Source: Strobilurus pachycystidiatus | Lineage: Eukaryota > Basidiomycota > Agaricomycetes > Agaricales > Physalacriaceae | Direction: 5' to 3' | DNA: 64,000 nucleotides | Assembly: GCA_019915135.1 (NCBI GenBank) | Contig: JAHLMK010000023.1 | Location: 620,001-684,000 of the forward strand | Made by a program: the position numbers and the translations under genes | Notes under the pieces: generated by a model | What the model saw: the letters and a program-made list of their open reading frames with translations, nothing else | Told to the model about the DNA's origin: nothing | The model's database searches: none | Part shown: positions 45,801-57,116 of the stretch, piece after piece | Numbering within the stretch: position 1 is the stretch's first letter | Layout of the letters: every line of letters begins with the position of its first letter

Positions 45801-46757
45801 GGTGCCATTGAAACCGACGCCGGCCTGCGAGTCCTCTGACATCTCGTCATCAGAAGCAATAGAAGCCTCATCCAAGCCGGGTGAAACACAGCGGAATGCT
45901 GAGATTCGTGATTAGAGAAACAAATGTCCGTAGGGAGGCATAACCGAACCTGTCCTACCATCCCAAGTAGCTTGTCTTTGCCTACTGCTAGTCTCCTCGT
46001 CAGACATTTCCTGGTTGGCGGGCTCCTTAACCGCTTCATTGCGCGTGTTGGGGGCATTATTGACTATAAAAAATTCCTCAGTCAACGTAATCGAGGAGGA
46101 GGGAGCGGAGCGTCACTGCGTACATTCTTGAGAGTCCTCATCTATTGGACCCCAGTATCGATCATGGTCGTCCTCGGCCTGCGAGTTTGACACGTCGTTC
46201 CCATGCATGGTCGAAGGAGGATGGGATTCCATACGACTACGAAGTCTCCTGTCCCTGCAGAATAAGTCAGGAACCAGGCGATTAGTATGGGCCGTGCCAC
46301 TTGATCTGACATACCGGTAGCCCTGTCCGTGTGGTTCCACATCTAGCAATATATCAGGCAATGAAAGGGTATATACAGCCTCGGACTTACTACGACGGTG
46401 TAGCTTGGCCTGCGGACGAGATGGAGGGGTTATACGATATTTCTTGATAGCGGGTCGGCGAGACTTTGAGGATCTTGGGGGCAAACGATAGCCTGCGTCC
46501 TCTGGAACGTGATCACTGTCGGAGCTCAGGCCGGCAACAGATCTTCGCCGCTTGATTGGATGCGCTACATGTGGCGCACCACCGTATTCAGGAATATTTT
46601 CACGGGGTGGCGGAGGGTTGTGACTGTCGTTCTGGACAGGAACTGCTTTGGTTGAGACCTCGCCTAGATGCATTGATGAGTGAGCGCCGCGTTCTCCTGC
46701 AAATAGATTACGCACCTTTGCGCCGGAGAGTGTTGGGCGGTGTCGGCAACGATTCAT
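42838..46757 (-). CDS. Acidic protein built from tandemly duplicated exons
   Basis: Start MNRCRHRPTLSGAKVRNLFA at ATG 46757, a basic Ser/Arg-rich N-terminal part (IKRRRSVAGLSSDSD), then many acidic exons, and a C-terminal part ending DSARSPESPI (stop at 42838). The acidic exons share LDE(A/V)S(I/V)AS(D/G)(D/E)EMSL with SDDGYGSPM. The core unit is 379 bp: a 324-bp exon (108 codons) plus a 55-bp intron (GTATGC...TTCCAG). Copies start near 45560, 45180, 44461, 44082 and 43703, with one divergent block at 44.6-45.1 kb. Ser-Asp-Glu repeats suggest CK2-phosphorylatable disordered acidic domains. Full exon chain was not completed; alternative gene splitting is possible. No family recognised. Confidence 0.6.
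43680..45720. repeat. 379-bp tandem exon-intron repeat
   Basis: AGGAGAAGCCAGAAATGCAT recurs at 44082 and 44461, with variants at 43703, 45181 and 45558. Spacings are 379, 379 and 377 bp with a 720-bp gap that holds a diverged exon pair. Confidence 0.85.
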
Positions 46758-47109
46758 GATACGTTCGTTGACTTGGGATGGGTGTATGCCGCTTGTCAGT
46801 TTTGCGGTTACGAGAAGGTGCCATGTCCAGCAGGGCGTGGGTTACTGGTGGTGAAAGAATGGAAGAATGGAAGAATGGAGAGTGGCTCGCTAGTGGTGAC
46901 ACCAAGGCAGCAGAGCGCTAACCAGTGCGCGACACAAAGGATCCCTAGAACCATTGTCAAATTACGCGATCGCAATGTTGAAAGAAGAGTGTGTTCGTGC
47001 CTGTCATGTTACGGTGGTGATCGCCATATGGTTTGATCGACGGGCCCGGGTTCATTTCGAGCACCACCGACAATCTCATCTCCCCACTTCACCTGCCTCT
47101 ATTTCCACC
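46758..47109. other. Divergent promoter region
   Basis: 352 bp between the ATGs of the acidic-exon gene and the SUN-domain gene. Contains a short tandem GAATGGAAGAATGGAAGAAT. No TATA box is obvious. Confidence 0.4.
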
Positions 47110-48105
47110 ATGCCGCCCCCCAAGGACACTTGGGTCTCTACTGATTCATTTCCTGTATGCACCGAGGGCCGGGATGAAATCCTCGAGATTTTACCTCAGG
47201 CCCGAGTACGACGCGTGGTAAGCTTGTGCTTGGCATGACGCCACTAAATACCGCAAAACACCTACTCAACAGACGTTCAAGTCGCTCGCTACCTTTCTGC
47301 TGCTCATCGCTGCGTTGATTGGTCTCATCTGCCTCTGGAATCCATAGTATGTTGGCTTCTAGATCCCCCGCTAGTTACCAGTATCCTCACAAGCGTTTAC
47401 TTTTGCAGCTCCTCGCTCCTTTTGAGCCATCCTATTACCTTCAGCAGTATCTATGAGCCCAACATATCTCCTTCCACTATGCGTAGCTACTCCGAAGTTA
47501 CCACGGGCGGCTGGGTTATTCCGGCATTGACAACGCGCTCTTCCACCTTCACAGAGCCTTCTTTATTCGGAAAGGTGCTATTTTGATTGATGCTTGGTGT
47601 CAACTATGGGGGGTCCCGTCACACGGAGGCGGCAGAGCTTGTCTTCCGGAGACGTGACCCACAAGACGGTCGATGCTGGAAATTCCTGGGCGCGCACGGA
47701 CACATCGCCATTCATCTATCCGAGACCGTCACTCCTCGCTACCTCGCTATCCACCAACCTATTCAGCACCAGCTCTCAGACCACTCAAGTGCCGAAGCTC
47801 CTCGCCATGTGGAAGTCTGGGGCATACCGGAGTTCCAAAACCAGGGCATGCCTGTCGATGATGCCTTTGAACGTCGCAGTGTAAATCTGGCCCACTTCAT
47901 AACGTCAGGGTATCGGCTCCCAGATTTTCTCCAGCACACCGACAAAGTCGTACAGATTGGCAATTTCGAGTTCAGCGCGAGGTCGGGGAAAGTTTCGCAG
48001 ACGTTCCCGTTGGTGTCACAGGTTGCATTGAAGGCGGTGATCATAAATATTCGGGACAATTGGGGCGGTGACGAGACCTGTGTCCACGGTGCGACTGTCC
48101 TTTAG
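47110..48105 (+). CDS. SUN-domain membrane protein (271 aa)
   Basis: Exons 47110-47217, 47273-47346, 47409-47574, 47638-48105 give 816 nt in phase. The third intron (63 bp, GTGCTA...GGCAGAG) removes a TGA that otherwise stops the frame. One TM span, FKSLATFLLLIAALIGLICL, at about residues 38-58. The C-terminal 190 residues are a SUN (Sad1/UNC-84) domain: GGWVIPALTT, DGRCWKFLGAHGHIAIHLSE, HVEVWGIPE, SGKVSQTFPLV, IINIRDNWGGDETCVHG. SUN proteins sit in the inner nuclear membrane and bind KASH proteins in the perinuclear space. It is short, without the coiled coil usual before the domain, as in fungal Slp1/SUN-like proteins. Confidence 0.8.
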
Positions 48106-48273
48106 GTAGACGCACTTTGCATCCCTACTACAACAATACAAGCCTAGTATATGACTTTCATGGTAGGACAAGCGAGAGAGAAAGAGGAAGAAACAAATTG
48201 CACAAATGAGGAGAATAGTACAAAATGATCATGCAGGAGGTTGGTCCCGAGAGATTCATGAATGTATGATGAG

Positions 48274-50593
48274 CTAGAGTCCGTGGAAGAATTCGCTGCG
48301 CACAGCCCTAGGATCAATGCCCGGAGGCCGTAAGAATAGAACGAGAAAGACTACTGAAAGCGCCACGAGACAACCAAAAAGACACATCACGAAACTAGCC
48401 ATAAGACACCGTGTTGAAGCCATGCTAGTACCGGTGATCACGGAGATAAGTGAATGCGCAATCGTCTCTGCCTCCTCTGGATCCGGTGCCGCGTCAGAGG
48501 GCAGAGGTGACAAACCAATGAACGCAGGAAAATCCCCGAGGGGGTCTGGACGTTGATCTACACCCCCCACAGCTACCTCTTGGTTCATGAGTGGGGAAGA
48601 CTGCGCATCCTGCCCGACGACATCGCTGAGGGGGTCGGCAGGCTGAACGGAGTTTTGGGACGATGGTTCCACGCCGATAAGCAGCGGATGTGTGGGAGAC
48701 ATTGACGATACTACACTAATCAAATCTAGCCCCTCCACAGCCAAGTCCTGTTTGATGAGCGGGGAGGACGGCGCGTGCTGCCCGATGACATCGCTGGGGG
48801 AGTCGGCAGGCTGAACGGACTCCTTGGACGCTGGTTCCACGGCGTTGACCAGTGGTTCAAAGGGAGACACTGACGATTCCACGCTAATCAGTACCTCCGG
48901 CCCCTCCACAACCAAGTCCTGTTTGATGAGCGGGGAGGACGGCGCGTGCTGCCCGATGACATCGCTGGGGGAGTCGGCAGACTGAACGGACTCCTTGGAC
49001 GCTGGTTCCACGGCGGTGACCAGTGGTTCCAAGGGAGACACTGACGATTCCACGCTAATCAGTACCTCCGGCCCCTCCACAACCAAGTCCTGTTTGATGA
49101 GCGGGGAGGACGGCGCGTGCTGCCCGATGACATCGCTGGGGGAGTCGGCAGACTGAACGGACTCCTTGGACGCTGGTTCCACGGCGGTGACCAGTGGTTC
49201 CAAGGGAGACACTGACGATTCCACGCTAATCAGTACCTCCGGCCCCCCCACAACCAAGTCCTGTTTGATGAGCGGGGAGGACGGCGCGTGCTGCCCGATG
49301 ACATCGCTGGGGGAGTCGGCAGACTGAACGGACTCCTTGGACGCTGGTTCCACGGCGGTGACCAGTGGTTCCAAGGGAGACACTGACGATTCCACGCTAA
49401 TCAGTACCTCCGGCCCCTCCACAACCAAGTCCTGTTTGATGAGCGGGGAGGACGGCGCGTGCTGCCCGATGACATCGCTGGGGGAGTCGGCAGACTGAAC
49501 GGACTCCTTGGACGCTGGTTCCACGGCGGTGACCAGTGGTTCCAAGGGAGACACTGACGATTCCACGCTAATCAGTACCTCCGGCCCCCCCACAACCAAG
49601 TCCTGTTTGATGAGCGGGGAGGACGGCACGTGCTGCCCGATGACATCGCTGGGGGAGTCGGGAGGCTGAACGGATTCCTTGGACGCTGATTCCACGGCGA
49701 TGACCAGTGGTGGTACTTCTGGAACTCCGTTCTCGAAAGGATGCGCAAAGGCGCTGTTGGGGGAATAATTGGGAGATCTAACCCACTCTGGGTCTGGATT
49801 CGACGGGGCCTGTGCCAAATCGGGAATACTTAGGCGATCAAAGGGTGACTGGACTTCCTGTCCTAGGTCCTGGGACAGGGAGGTAGAGGCGAAATGGACA
49901 GGTGAGAAGGGAGAGGCGAGATGAACGGGTGAACCCGCAGAGGAGACGTAGCTATTTCCAAGGCTCTGGTAGTTTCCAAGTTCGTAAACATCGTGTCGAT
50001 TTCGGTCGACTTCCTGTGATAGATGATTCAAATTCTGCAGAAATTCCTCCTGCCGTCCAGTCCAAGTTGCATTATCAACATCCCGGGCGCGATCTACAGA
50101 AAGTTAACGCACTGCACGGCAAGAGATGGCAAAGAACATCACCAATGCTCTCAAACCTGAGACGGTATTGCTGATCCTGACGCGATAATGTCTCCTGGGT
50201 CTCCCTGTGACGGTCACCGGCGGTGGCAACGTCCTCTTCCAGGGCATGCAACCGATCACCGTGCTCTGCGAAAGTGTTGTTGGCCTTTGCCTCCAGGGAT
50301 GCAACTGCAGACCGTGTCTTGCGGTTGCTTTCCTCTTGAAGGGCCGTGAACGTCATGAAGTTGTCCACTGTCAAATAATTGTTCTTCAGGATACAGGTCA
50401 GCAAGCAAGGTCCCGCGACACCCAGTACACGACCCGATACCTTTAAAGCTTGCATTTCCACCTGCATTTTAGCAATATCGCGTTGGATTGGGGCCTCTGC
50501 GATAGCATTGGCTGTGCGTTCGGCAACAAATCGCTCGAGAAATTCTTCGTGGTGGATGTGTGGCGCGGAATTGTTCCCACTAGCAAGTGCCAT
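48274..50593 (-). CDS. Tail-anchored coiled-coil protein with 57-residue repeats (737 aa)
   Basis: Exons 50593-50441, 50383-50143 and 50093-48274 give 2214 nt in phase. Start MALASGNNSAPHIHHEEFLE; residues about 30-200 are coiled coil (RKTRSAVASLEAKANNTFAE, RLHALEEDVATAGDRHRE). Then about six copies of a 57-residue unit (LVTAVEPASKESVQSADSPS ... PLIKQDLVVEGPEVLISVES), exactly 171 bp in the DNA. The C-terminus has one hydrophobic span (MASFVMCLFGCLVALSVVFL) followed by a short basic tail, so the protein is probably tail-anchored facing the cytosol. Convergent with the SUN gene. No known family; a membrane tether or scaffold is a guess. Confidence 0.7.
48700..49720. repeat. 171-bp minisatellite inside a CDS
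   Basis: Units at 49015 and 49186 are exactly 171 bp apart. Central copies are almost identical, the outer two are diverged. Length is a multiple of three. Confidence 0.85.
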
Positions 50594-50974
50594 GTTTGGG
50601 AGGAGTGAAATCCAGAAAGAAGCGTAAGGCCAGTGTACGCTTTGGTAGACAAGTAGTTGCAGTCGACGCTCAAAGAGCCCCGATTTCAAATTGAATGGCG
50701 GTTGTGTCGCGATATCACATGGTGTGACAGCGTGAAGTGATGAGCGCTGGGTAGCAATTATTAGTAATATTCCACGTGATGACAGCTCAACAGACGTCTC
50801 CTTCGGCAAACCCCGAGGGCAAGGCCCACTGCCATTGGACAAATATGCGCTTACCGCCATAGAACTAGACACAATTGCGGCGGACACGGTAAATGACATT
50901 GTTTCATCTAGATTTCATCGTTTCTTCGCAGACCGGACCGGACAACTACTTCTGATGGCAAGCATCGCCCCCAG
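50594..50974. other. Spacer between head-to-head gene and module C
   Basis: Promoter side of the tail-anchored protein gene. The open frame upstream of 50593 on the minus strand has no start or splice support. Confidence 0.35.
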
Positions 50975-51335
50975 CTCTGGCTGGAAAGGCATTCTTCTAA
51001 TTGTCTCGCAAAGCCAACAGTCTTCCACGTAGTCCGACGCAACAGGCATAAAACGTCGTTGAGCAGCGCGTAAGTTTGTACAAGAGTGCCCACATCACCG
51101 ATGTATGCATGGTGGGTGCGGACAAGATGGGAAAAGCTTTGCAAATGTTTGGTGCCCGCCTTAGAGCACCCCTCGATCAACTCACTGATGCACCGGGACC
51201 GAGCTTGCCGGTACACTGGTGAGTTGATGCCGGCTGCCTCAAGTGGGGGCACCCGACGCTGACTAATCTTTCCCATTTTGCTTCTAACCACCGCGACCAA
51301 TTTGGTCCTGGTGGGCTGGCGCGTTAATGTTGCAG
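50975..51335 (+). promoter_or_regulatory. Shared 5' module, copy C
   Basis: Closest match to copy B (about 93% by eye over 350 bp). It ends GGCGCGTTA ATG TTG CAG then GTAAGTCAGCAGTA. Here the former donor is read as codons, because the JmjC-like ORF continues through it. Confidence 0.75.
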
Positions 51336-54300
51336 GTAAGTCAGCAGTACGAGCACCAATTCAATACCCTCAATGATGACAGACCGCCGTTGCCCGGCTC
51401 AGTTGTCCTTCCGTTGTGCGTCATGCAGGCGTTGCAAGACATCGGCGACTCTGCGCCGCCAAACTACCAGGCGCTGCTCCCTTACTTGCAAACGCCACTT
51501 CTTAAAAGCCTCACATTTATCGGTGCCCCATCGGACGCGTCCGGGAATGACAGTCAGGCTTTAGCTGCCGAGATTGCGGATGTGCGCAAAGTGCGTTTTT
51601 TTAGGGACGTTTGGCCGAGCTCTGACGCGTACTTAGAGGTGTCTGGATGTGGCCGTGGCGAGCGCTACCGAGCTTTGCCGTTCTGACCCCGCGAAACTAC
51701 AGACTCAAATTGCGAATTTGTCGCCACAAGGGAAGGACAACTTCCATAACATCTCAAAGCGTTATTTGGCATGTCTTCACGCGTTGGCGTTGACGGAGAC
51801 TCACGTCCTTGGCAAAGCCCTTCCCGTCGTGCCACTGACTGGCGAACAAACTCCATTCCCTTCTACCCTGGCGAACAAAACCGGCGACATCTTCAAGCTG
51901 TTCGGGGATGTTCCCGCTACCGCCAAAAACTTCATCCAGGTCATGGAGACTTTAAGGACTTCTCAAGAGCAGCTCGTGGTGGAAAGTACTGTCATCGACG
52001 ACTTATGTAGGACAGCCATTGCGCAAGGGTACCGACTCGCACACACAACCCACCAAGGCGCTCAGTACATCTCCCGGCTAACCCATTTTGCGGACGAGTT
52101 TCGTCGCTTGCTTGTGAGTTTCAGTGCTGGGTTTTTTTTTTTTTGTTTTCTGAATGACATCCCCAGTTTCCGTCTGAAGAACCCATTGCCTCTAGGTAAG
52201 CAGAACACTCCCCTGCGTTGGCGACTATTCTCAGCCTGTTCTTTTAGCTTGAGTGACGAGGTGGTATCAACGACCATCCCCGATGGACGTGACAAGAGCT
52301 ATGCAAACTTTGCTCTGTTCCTCGCCGTCTCTCCTCTCTATCTCATCACCAAAAGTATCGCTTCCAACTCTGCCCACCACGTCTCGAGCGTTCTTTCCTT
52401 TTTGGTGTGTGATTCTTTCGCGCACAAATATTCTCAAACCTAAGAATTGTAGCTGGGGAACAGATTACGGCGCCTGTGGGACAACGTTCCTAATCTGCCC
52501 AATGTACCGGCAGTGCCGCAAGCTGCCCACAAGGCGTGCTTTCTGGCCGTCTACGACGTCGCTATAAAGGGTGTTGGGGTCATCACAGCGCTCCTGAACT
52601 TGTCCAAGGAGCTGCAAACCATTTTGGCCACCCAGGAATCCCCCTACGATGACTGGCTTCAAGGCCTCAAAGCCGCGACGTTAAAGGAAGCCTGGGAGAG
52701 CGAAGTCCAAGCCTCCGCGCCGCCGTCGTCAAGCAATCTTCTTCTTGAGATTGATCATGACGAAGGATATCATATGGACGTCGGCGATTTTGGAGCCTTG
52801 GACAGCAGTATTCCCCCCCGGACAGCCGAGGAGAATGACCAAGAAGACCCGCCTCCTAGCGACGACGCTCCTCCTCTCCAAACAAGCGAAGTCACGCAAA
52901 CATCCGCTGACGGTGATAGCGGTCTTTCATCCGAAAGGTTTGATATGGACGTCGACGATTTTGGAGCGTTGGACAGCAATATCCCCCCCCGAGTAGCCGA
53001 AGAGAAGGACCAAGAAGACCCTCCTCCCGGCAACGACGACGCTCCTCCTGCTTCGACGGGCGACGCTCCGCAAACCCCCGCTGACAGTAACAGCAGTTCT
53101 CCCTCTCGAACAGCCGAGAAGGAGAAGCGCGCAGAAGATTCTCCTCCCGGCGACGAGGCTCCTCCTCCTTCGACGAGCGAACCTTCGCAAACCCCCGCTG
53201 GCAGTTCTCCGTCCCGAACAGCCGAGAAGGAGGACCACCAAGATGACAAGGAGGAGGACAAAGGAGGCGGCGAGGAAGAGGACGAAGCAGGCGAGAAGGA
53301 GGACGAAGCAGGCGAGAAGGAGGACGAAGCAGGCGAGGAGGAGGACGAAGCAGGCGAGGAGGAGGAGGAAGCAGGCGAGAAGGAGGACGAAGCAGGCGAG
53401 GAGGAGGAGGAAGCAGGCGAGGAGGAGGAGGAAGCAGGCGAGGAGGAGGAGGAAGCAGGCGAGGAGGAGGGGGAAGCAGGCGAGGAGGAGGGGGAGGAGG
53501 GCACAGAAGGCGAGGAGCAGGACGAGGACGACGAGGAGGAGGGCACAGAAGGCGAGGACGAGGACGAGGAAGACGAAGACGAGGAAGACGAAGAAGGCGA
53601 GGAGGAGGACGACGACGAGGAGGAGGGAATTCCAGGTCGAAGAGTCTCGCAGCGCCTGAAAGCGATGGGCGACAAGGTCCCATCGTATACAGGACAGTCG
53701 AAGGCGGTCAGGAAGAAGGGGAAAAAGGGGAAAGGGAAAGGGAAAAAGGGGAAGGGGAAGAAGGGGAAGGGGAAGAAGGGGAAGGGGAAGAAGGAAGGTG
53801 TGTCCAAGGTGGAAGGGACGATGGAAAAACCGGAAGCAGGAGGTGCTGCGAAGGGGGACGCCGTCACAGTGAAAGACAAAAGTCCCGTCGCTACCGCCCC
53901 GGCCCCGGCTACCGACGCCATCCCCATAGTGTCAGCTGGAGCCGAAACCAAACCGCGGCTGGTCAGTCTGAAGCCCAAACCCTTGCAAGAGGCGATCGAA
54001 AATGGGAAAGCTGTGGCTCGTGAGCGAGTCCGCCTCGCTTTTGCCCCAAAAGACGTCGCCAAGACCAAAGCGCCAAAACCTCCCAGCCCCTCGCCGTTTA
54101 CGGAAAAGAAGTACGATAAGCATCGGAAGGTACACTTCGCGCTGGTTTGGTAACGATCCTTTGCTGAGATTCCATATACAGAGAACCCAGAGGTTTGGTT
54201 TTATGATCTTTGACCATCGAATCCAGAGGCCTACCGGTTTTGACTTTTCGACCTTAGAACCTCTCGTAAGTGGTCACTCAGTGCGTAATCGAGGACACTG

Positions 54301-56573
54301 ATCAAGTGGCGCTTACAGGAACCTGTGATCAAGCATAGGTTGGGCTCTTTGTTGAAGAACATGAATCCCCACTCGAAAATAGTGTCCGTCGTTTGGTTCA
54401 AGGACTGGCAGCTCATGAGTTGGCCGGAAAAATACAGCGGGACGTGTGCGGGCAACCACCGCGCATCATTTCTCATGTGGGACAGCCAGACACGCTCTCC
54501 AGCATTACCTTCGACCGAGCTGTTCAAACCGTTCGTTAATGTCAACAGCGTAGATCGGTCTGCCACGCGTAAGTCACCAAGTTGGATTGTACACACAACT
54601 AACACAAGTTGTGCAGTCCCATTAGACCGCGATCTCGGCAGCAAAACGATTCACATGACGATGTCCATTACCGCTGTACTGAACGAGATTGCTCTTGGAC
54701 CCCAGGGCCTATTCTTGAATTGCATTGACATTGTGAACTCTAGTGGTCGTAGGGTCATTCCGCGCTCGTTGAGGTGTGCCAGTCTTCACAAAGTACGAAG
54801 TACTAAGGCTGTTTCTGACGAACCTTTAGTGAGCTAGACGAGACGCCACTCGTCTTGCGAGCGACGAACCACTGGTTCAAGGGGATGCTTGTTCACGACC
54901 CTACACCCTGGATGTCATGGCACCTGCTTGGGGGCGAAGGTACCGACAGTTGTACTCACGTCGACGCCTGTGGTCTGGGCACGATAATCTTCGGCGTAGA
55001 GGGCCGCAAGCTCGTTTTTGTGACATCCGACTCGTTTGCTGTGGGAAGGGTGTTCCAGTTCATCCGCCAACATGCTGATCCCAATTATATGCTGGTCGGA
55101 ACCGATGCCGTGGTGATGCAGAACGGTGATTGTTTGTAAGTACTCACCTCTCCAGACTTGCTGAAAACTGACGCTAGTAAAGCGTCATGAAGCCGATGGT
55201 GAAGCACTTCACTCTCAACCTCCGATCGACCGCCATGCGGGGAATACATTTCCTCAACCGACTCATCATGTACGATGCTCTGGTCGGGCTGATTCTGAGC
55301 TACATCTTCGACTCGTCCATCACAAACGCCGCGCACATTGACGCCTGGGCGCTGTATGCGCGCTTTTTGATCTTTTGGACGCAAGGTTTCGGTAAAGCCA
55401 ATGTGTAAACATACTAGAAGGTTCTGACGGTATTTAGGTGTCAAGGTCAGCAGCAGTTTACCTGACCCTAGCGACTATGCCGAGCTGCTCGAGATCGTGC
55501 GCCTTGCGCTGGTCATTGTGTCTGGGCCCCTCATCCTCTCCGAGAAGGACTACAACTTGGTGTCCCAAGAGTGTACCCTCGCTCTCGAACTTCTGCAGCG
55601 TTTCTTTGAATACCATCGCAAGACTTATGCGGTCGAGCTTGTGACGGGGGCAGCGTTTGACCACGATGATCTTGGCGACTTCTTTGCCAACATAGCCTTC
55701 TCCTACATTCACCGCCTTTACAGGATATATGTCCTTTCCGGCGAGCTCTGTGGCAATGCCCGTACAGCGGCTTGTCTCCCGCGGAACAAGACCTTGCAAT
55801 TGTTCGAAGAGACCTGGACCGAGCACTTCGTGGTCACGTTTGGATTGACCACCACCACGCTTCCCGACATGCAGGTGACTCCGGAGGACTCCTCATTCCT
55901 TTTTGAGTACTACGATGGCCGTGTCGTTCCACGCAGCCCGCCAGCAGCAGATCATCAACCATCGGAGGCCACAGCGCCATCGGCATCACAAGGAATTGAC
56001 AACGTTGAGAATGTTGTTATCTTGGATCCGGAGGACTTTGTCGTAGCCGTGGCCGATAAGACGGAGGAGCAAGTTCTGCAGGATATGAAACGGAAGCTCA
56101 CAGCGAAACCAACGAAACCAGCGAAACCAGCGAAACCCCAGGGGTTGTCGCCGAACTTGGCCGACAAATTCTACGCGGAAAAGGTGACAGCATCACAAGC
56201 ACCTGTACCCTGCGAAAACGAATTGCTCAAGGCGTACAACGGGGATTATAGCGCCTCGTATAACGAGGATGATAGCGCACCGGGTCGTGGGATAGCAGGG
56301 GATTTGAGTGGAGGAGACATCATCATGGAAGAGGATCAGCCGGACAAGGAAAGGCAGTTGGAGGGCGAAGGCGTTGCATCTCCTGACATAGGCGACACGA
56401 GCAGTATGCAAGGCCGTAAGGATTTTCTGTCTGATGTACCTGGTCAGTCAAGAGCTGCCTCTTCCCGGCCCAGTCCGTCGCTACCACCACCATCCGCACC
56501 CAAACGCTCAATGTCACCCTCTGCCGACGCTGACGATGACGAACTGCCTCCCACGAAGAAAGCAAGAGCGTAA
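51327..56573 (+). CDS. Large JmjC-like protein with acidic and Lys/Gly-rich arms (1581 aa)
   Basis: Eleven exons, all in phase (4746 nt): 51327-51590, 51637-52113, 52167-52195, 52248-52404, 52453-54129, 54182-54265, 54319-54568, 54617-54773, 54830-55135, 55183-55391, 55438-56573. Residues 1-390 are helical. About 570-710 is a Glu/Asp run with EEEDEAGE repeats, then a KGKKGKGKK tract. The JmjC-like fold lies in exons 7-10: WMSWHLLGG, the Fe-binding H-x-D at about 1075/1077 (CTHVDACG), then VVMQNGDC and the third His at about 1142 (MKPMVKHFTLN), with RGIHFLN at the end. JmjC enzymes are Fe(II)/2-oxoglutarate oxygenases, often histone demethylases; 2-oxoglutarate contacts were not confirmed. The C-terminus is disordered with a basic end (PPTKKARA). 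Confidence 0.75.
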
Positions 56574-57116
56574 TGTACATACTTATCCTTCAGTTGGGAG
56601 CGTATAACAAGCACGAAACATTTTAACACATCAGATGACACATCTACGTTTGTATATCAATTATCATTGCTGTACGTCTACGAAATCACTATTTTTTGGC
56701 ACCGTAGGTCGAATGGATCAAGTAAATGCTGCGACATATGCTTATGGCTGAATAACGGTGCGTGTGGGCCTTCACCGTTTCTCGGCCTTTGATGGACCTT
56801 GGCAAACAGCTGTCTCTCCCCATAGCCATTAATATTGTCAGCTATCATCTCTGGACGTCCATTCATCTTGCAATTCACATACACCGTGCAAACATATTCT
56901 TGGAGAGCGTACCCATGAATTCGCCAGCAATTCTAACCGGACACGCTAATAGTAATAAGGAAATATGGGCTCTAGTTTCTGGTCACAAGCGGCGACGGTA
57001 TTCAAGTGCCTCCATTTCCGTATCATCGACACATACATACAAGACAGAAAACAAACTCAAGTAGTTCTATGATGCATCAGCTTCACAAAATCGGGACTAA
57101 CTGGATCAACTCACAG
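56574..57116. other. Intergenic region
   Basis: Only short ORFs on both strands; no repeat recognised. Confidence 0.4.

Noticed and set aside
47587..48105. SUN domain starting at ATG 47587
   Set aside because: An intron from 47575 to 47637 joins the upstream TM exons in phase, so this ATG lies in the intron.
50908..51300. Protein-coding gene on the opposite strand of the shared module
   Set aside because: A 130-codon frame (MVAVVRSKMGKISQRRV...) exists in all copies, but the frame ends differ and no start context or introns support it; kept only as a remark in the module finding.
53243..53659. Plus-strand Arg/Lys-rich ORF (TKQARRR repeats)
   Set aside because: A frame-shifted reading of the acidic repeat inside the JmjC-like gene.
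52770..54068. Minus-strand 432-codon Ser/Pro-rich ORF
   Set aside because: It mirrors the Glu/Lys-rich coding strand of the JmjC-like gene (GAG/AAG repeats give CTC/CTT); no splice or family support.
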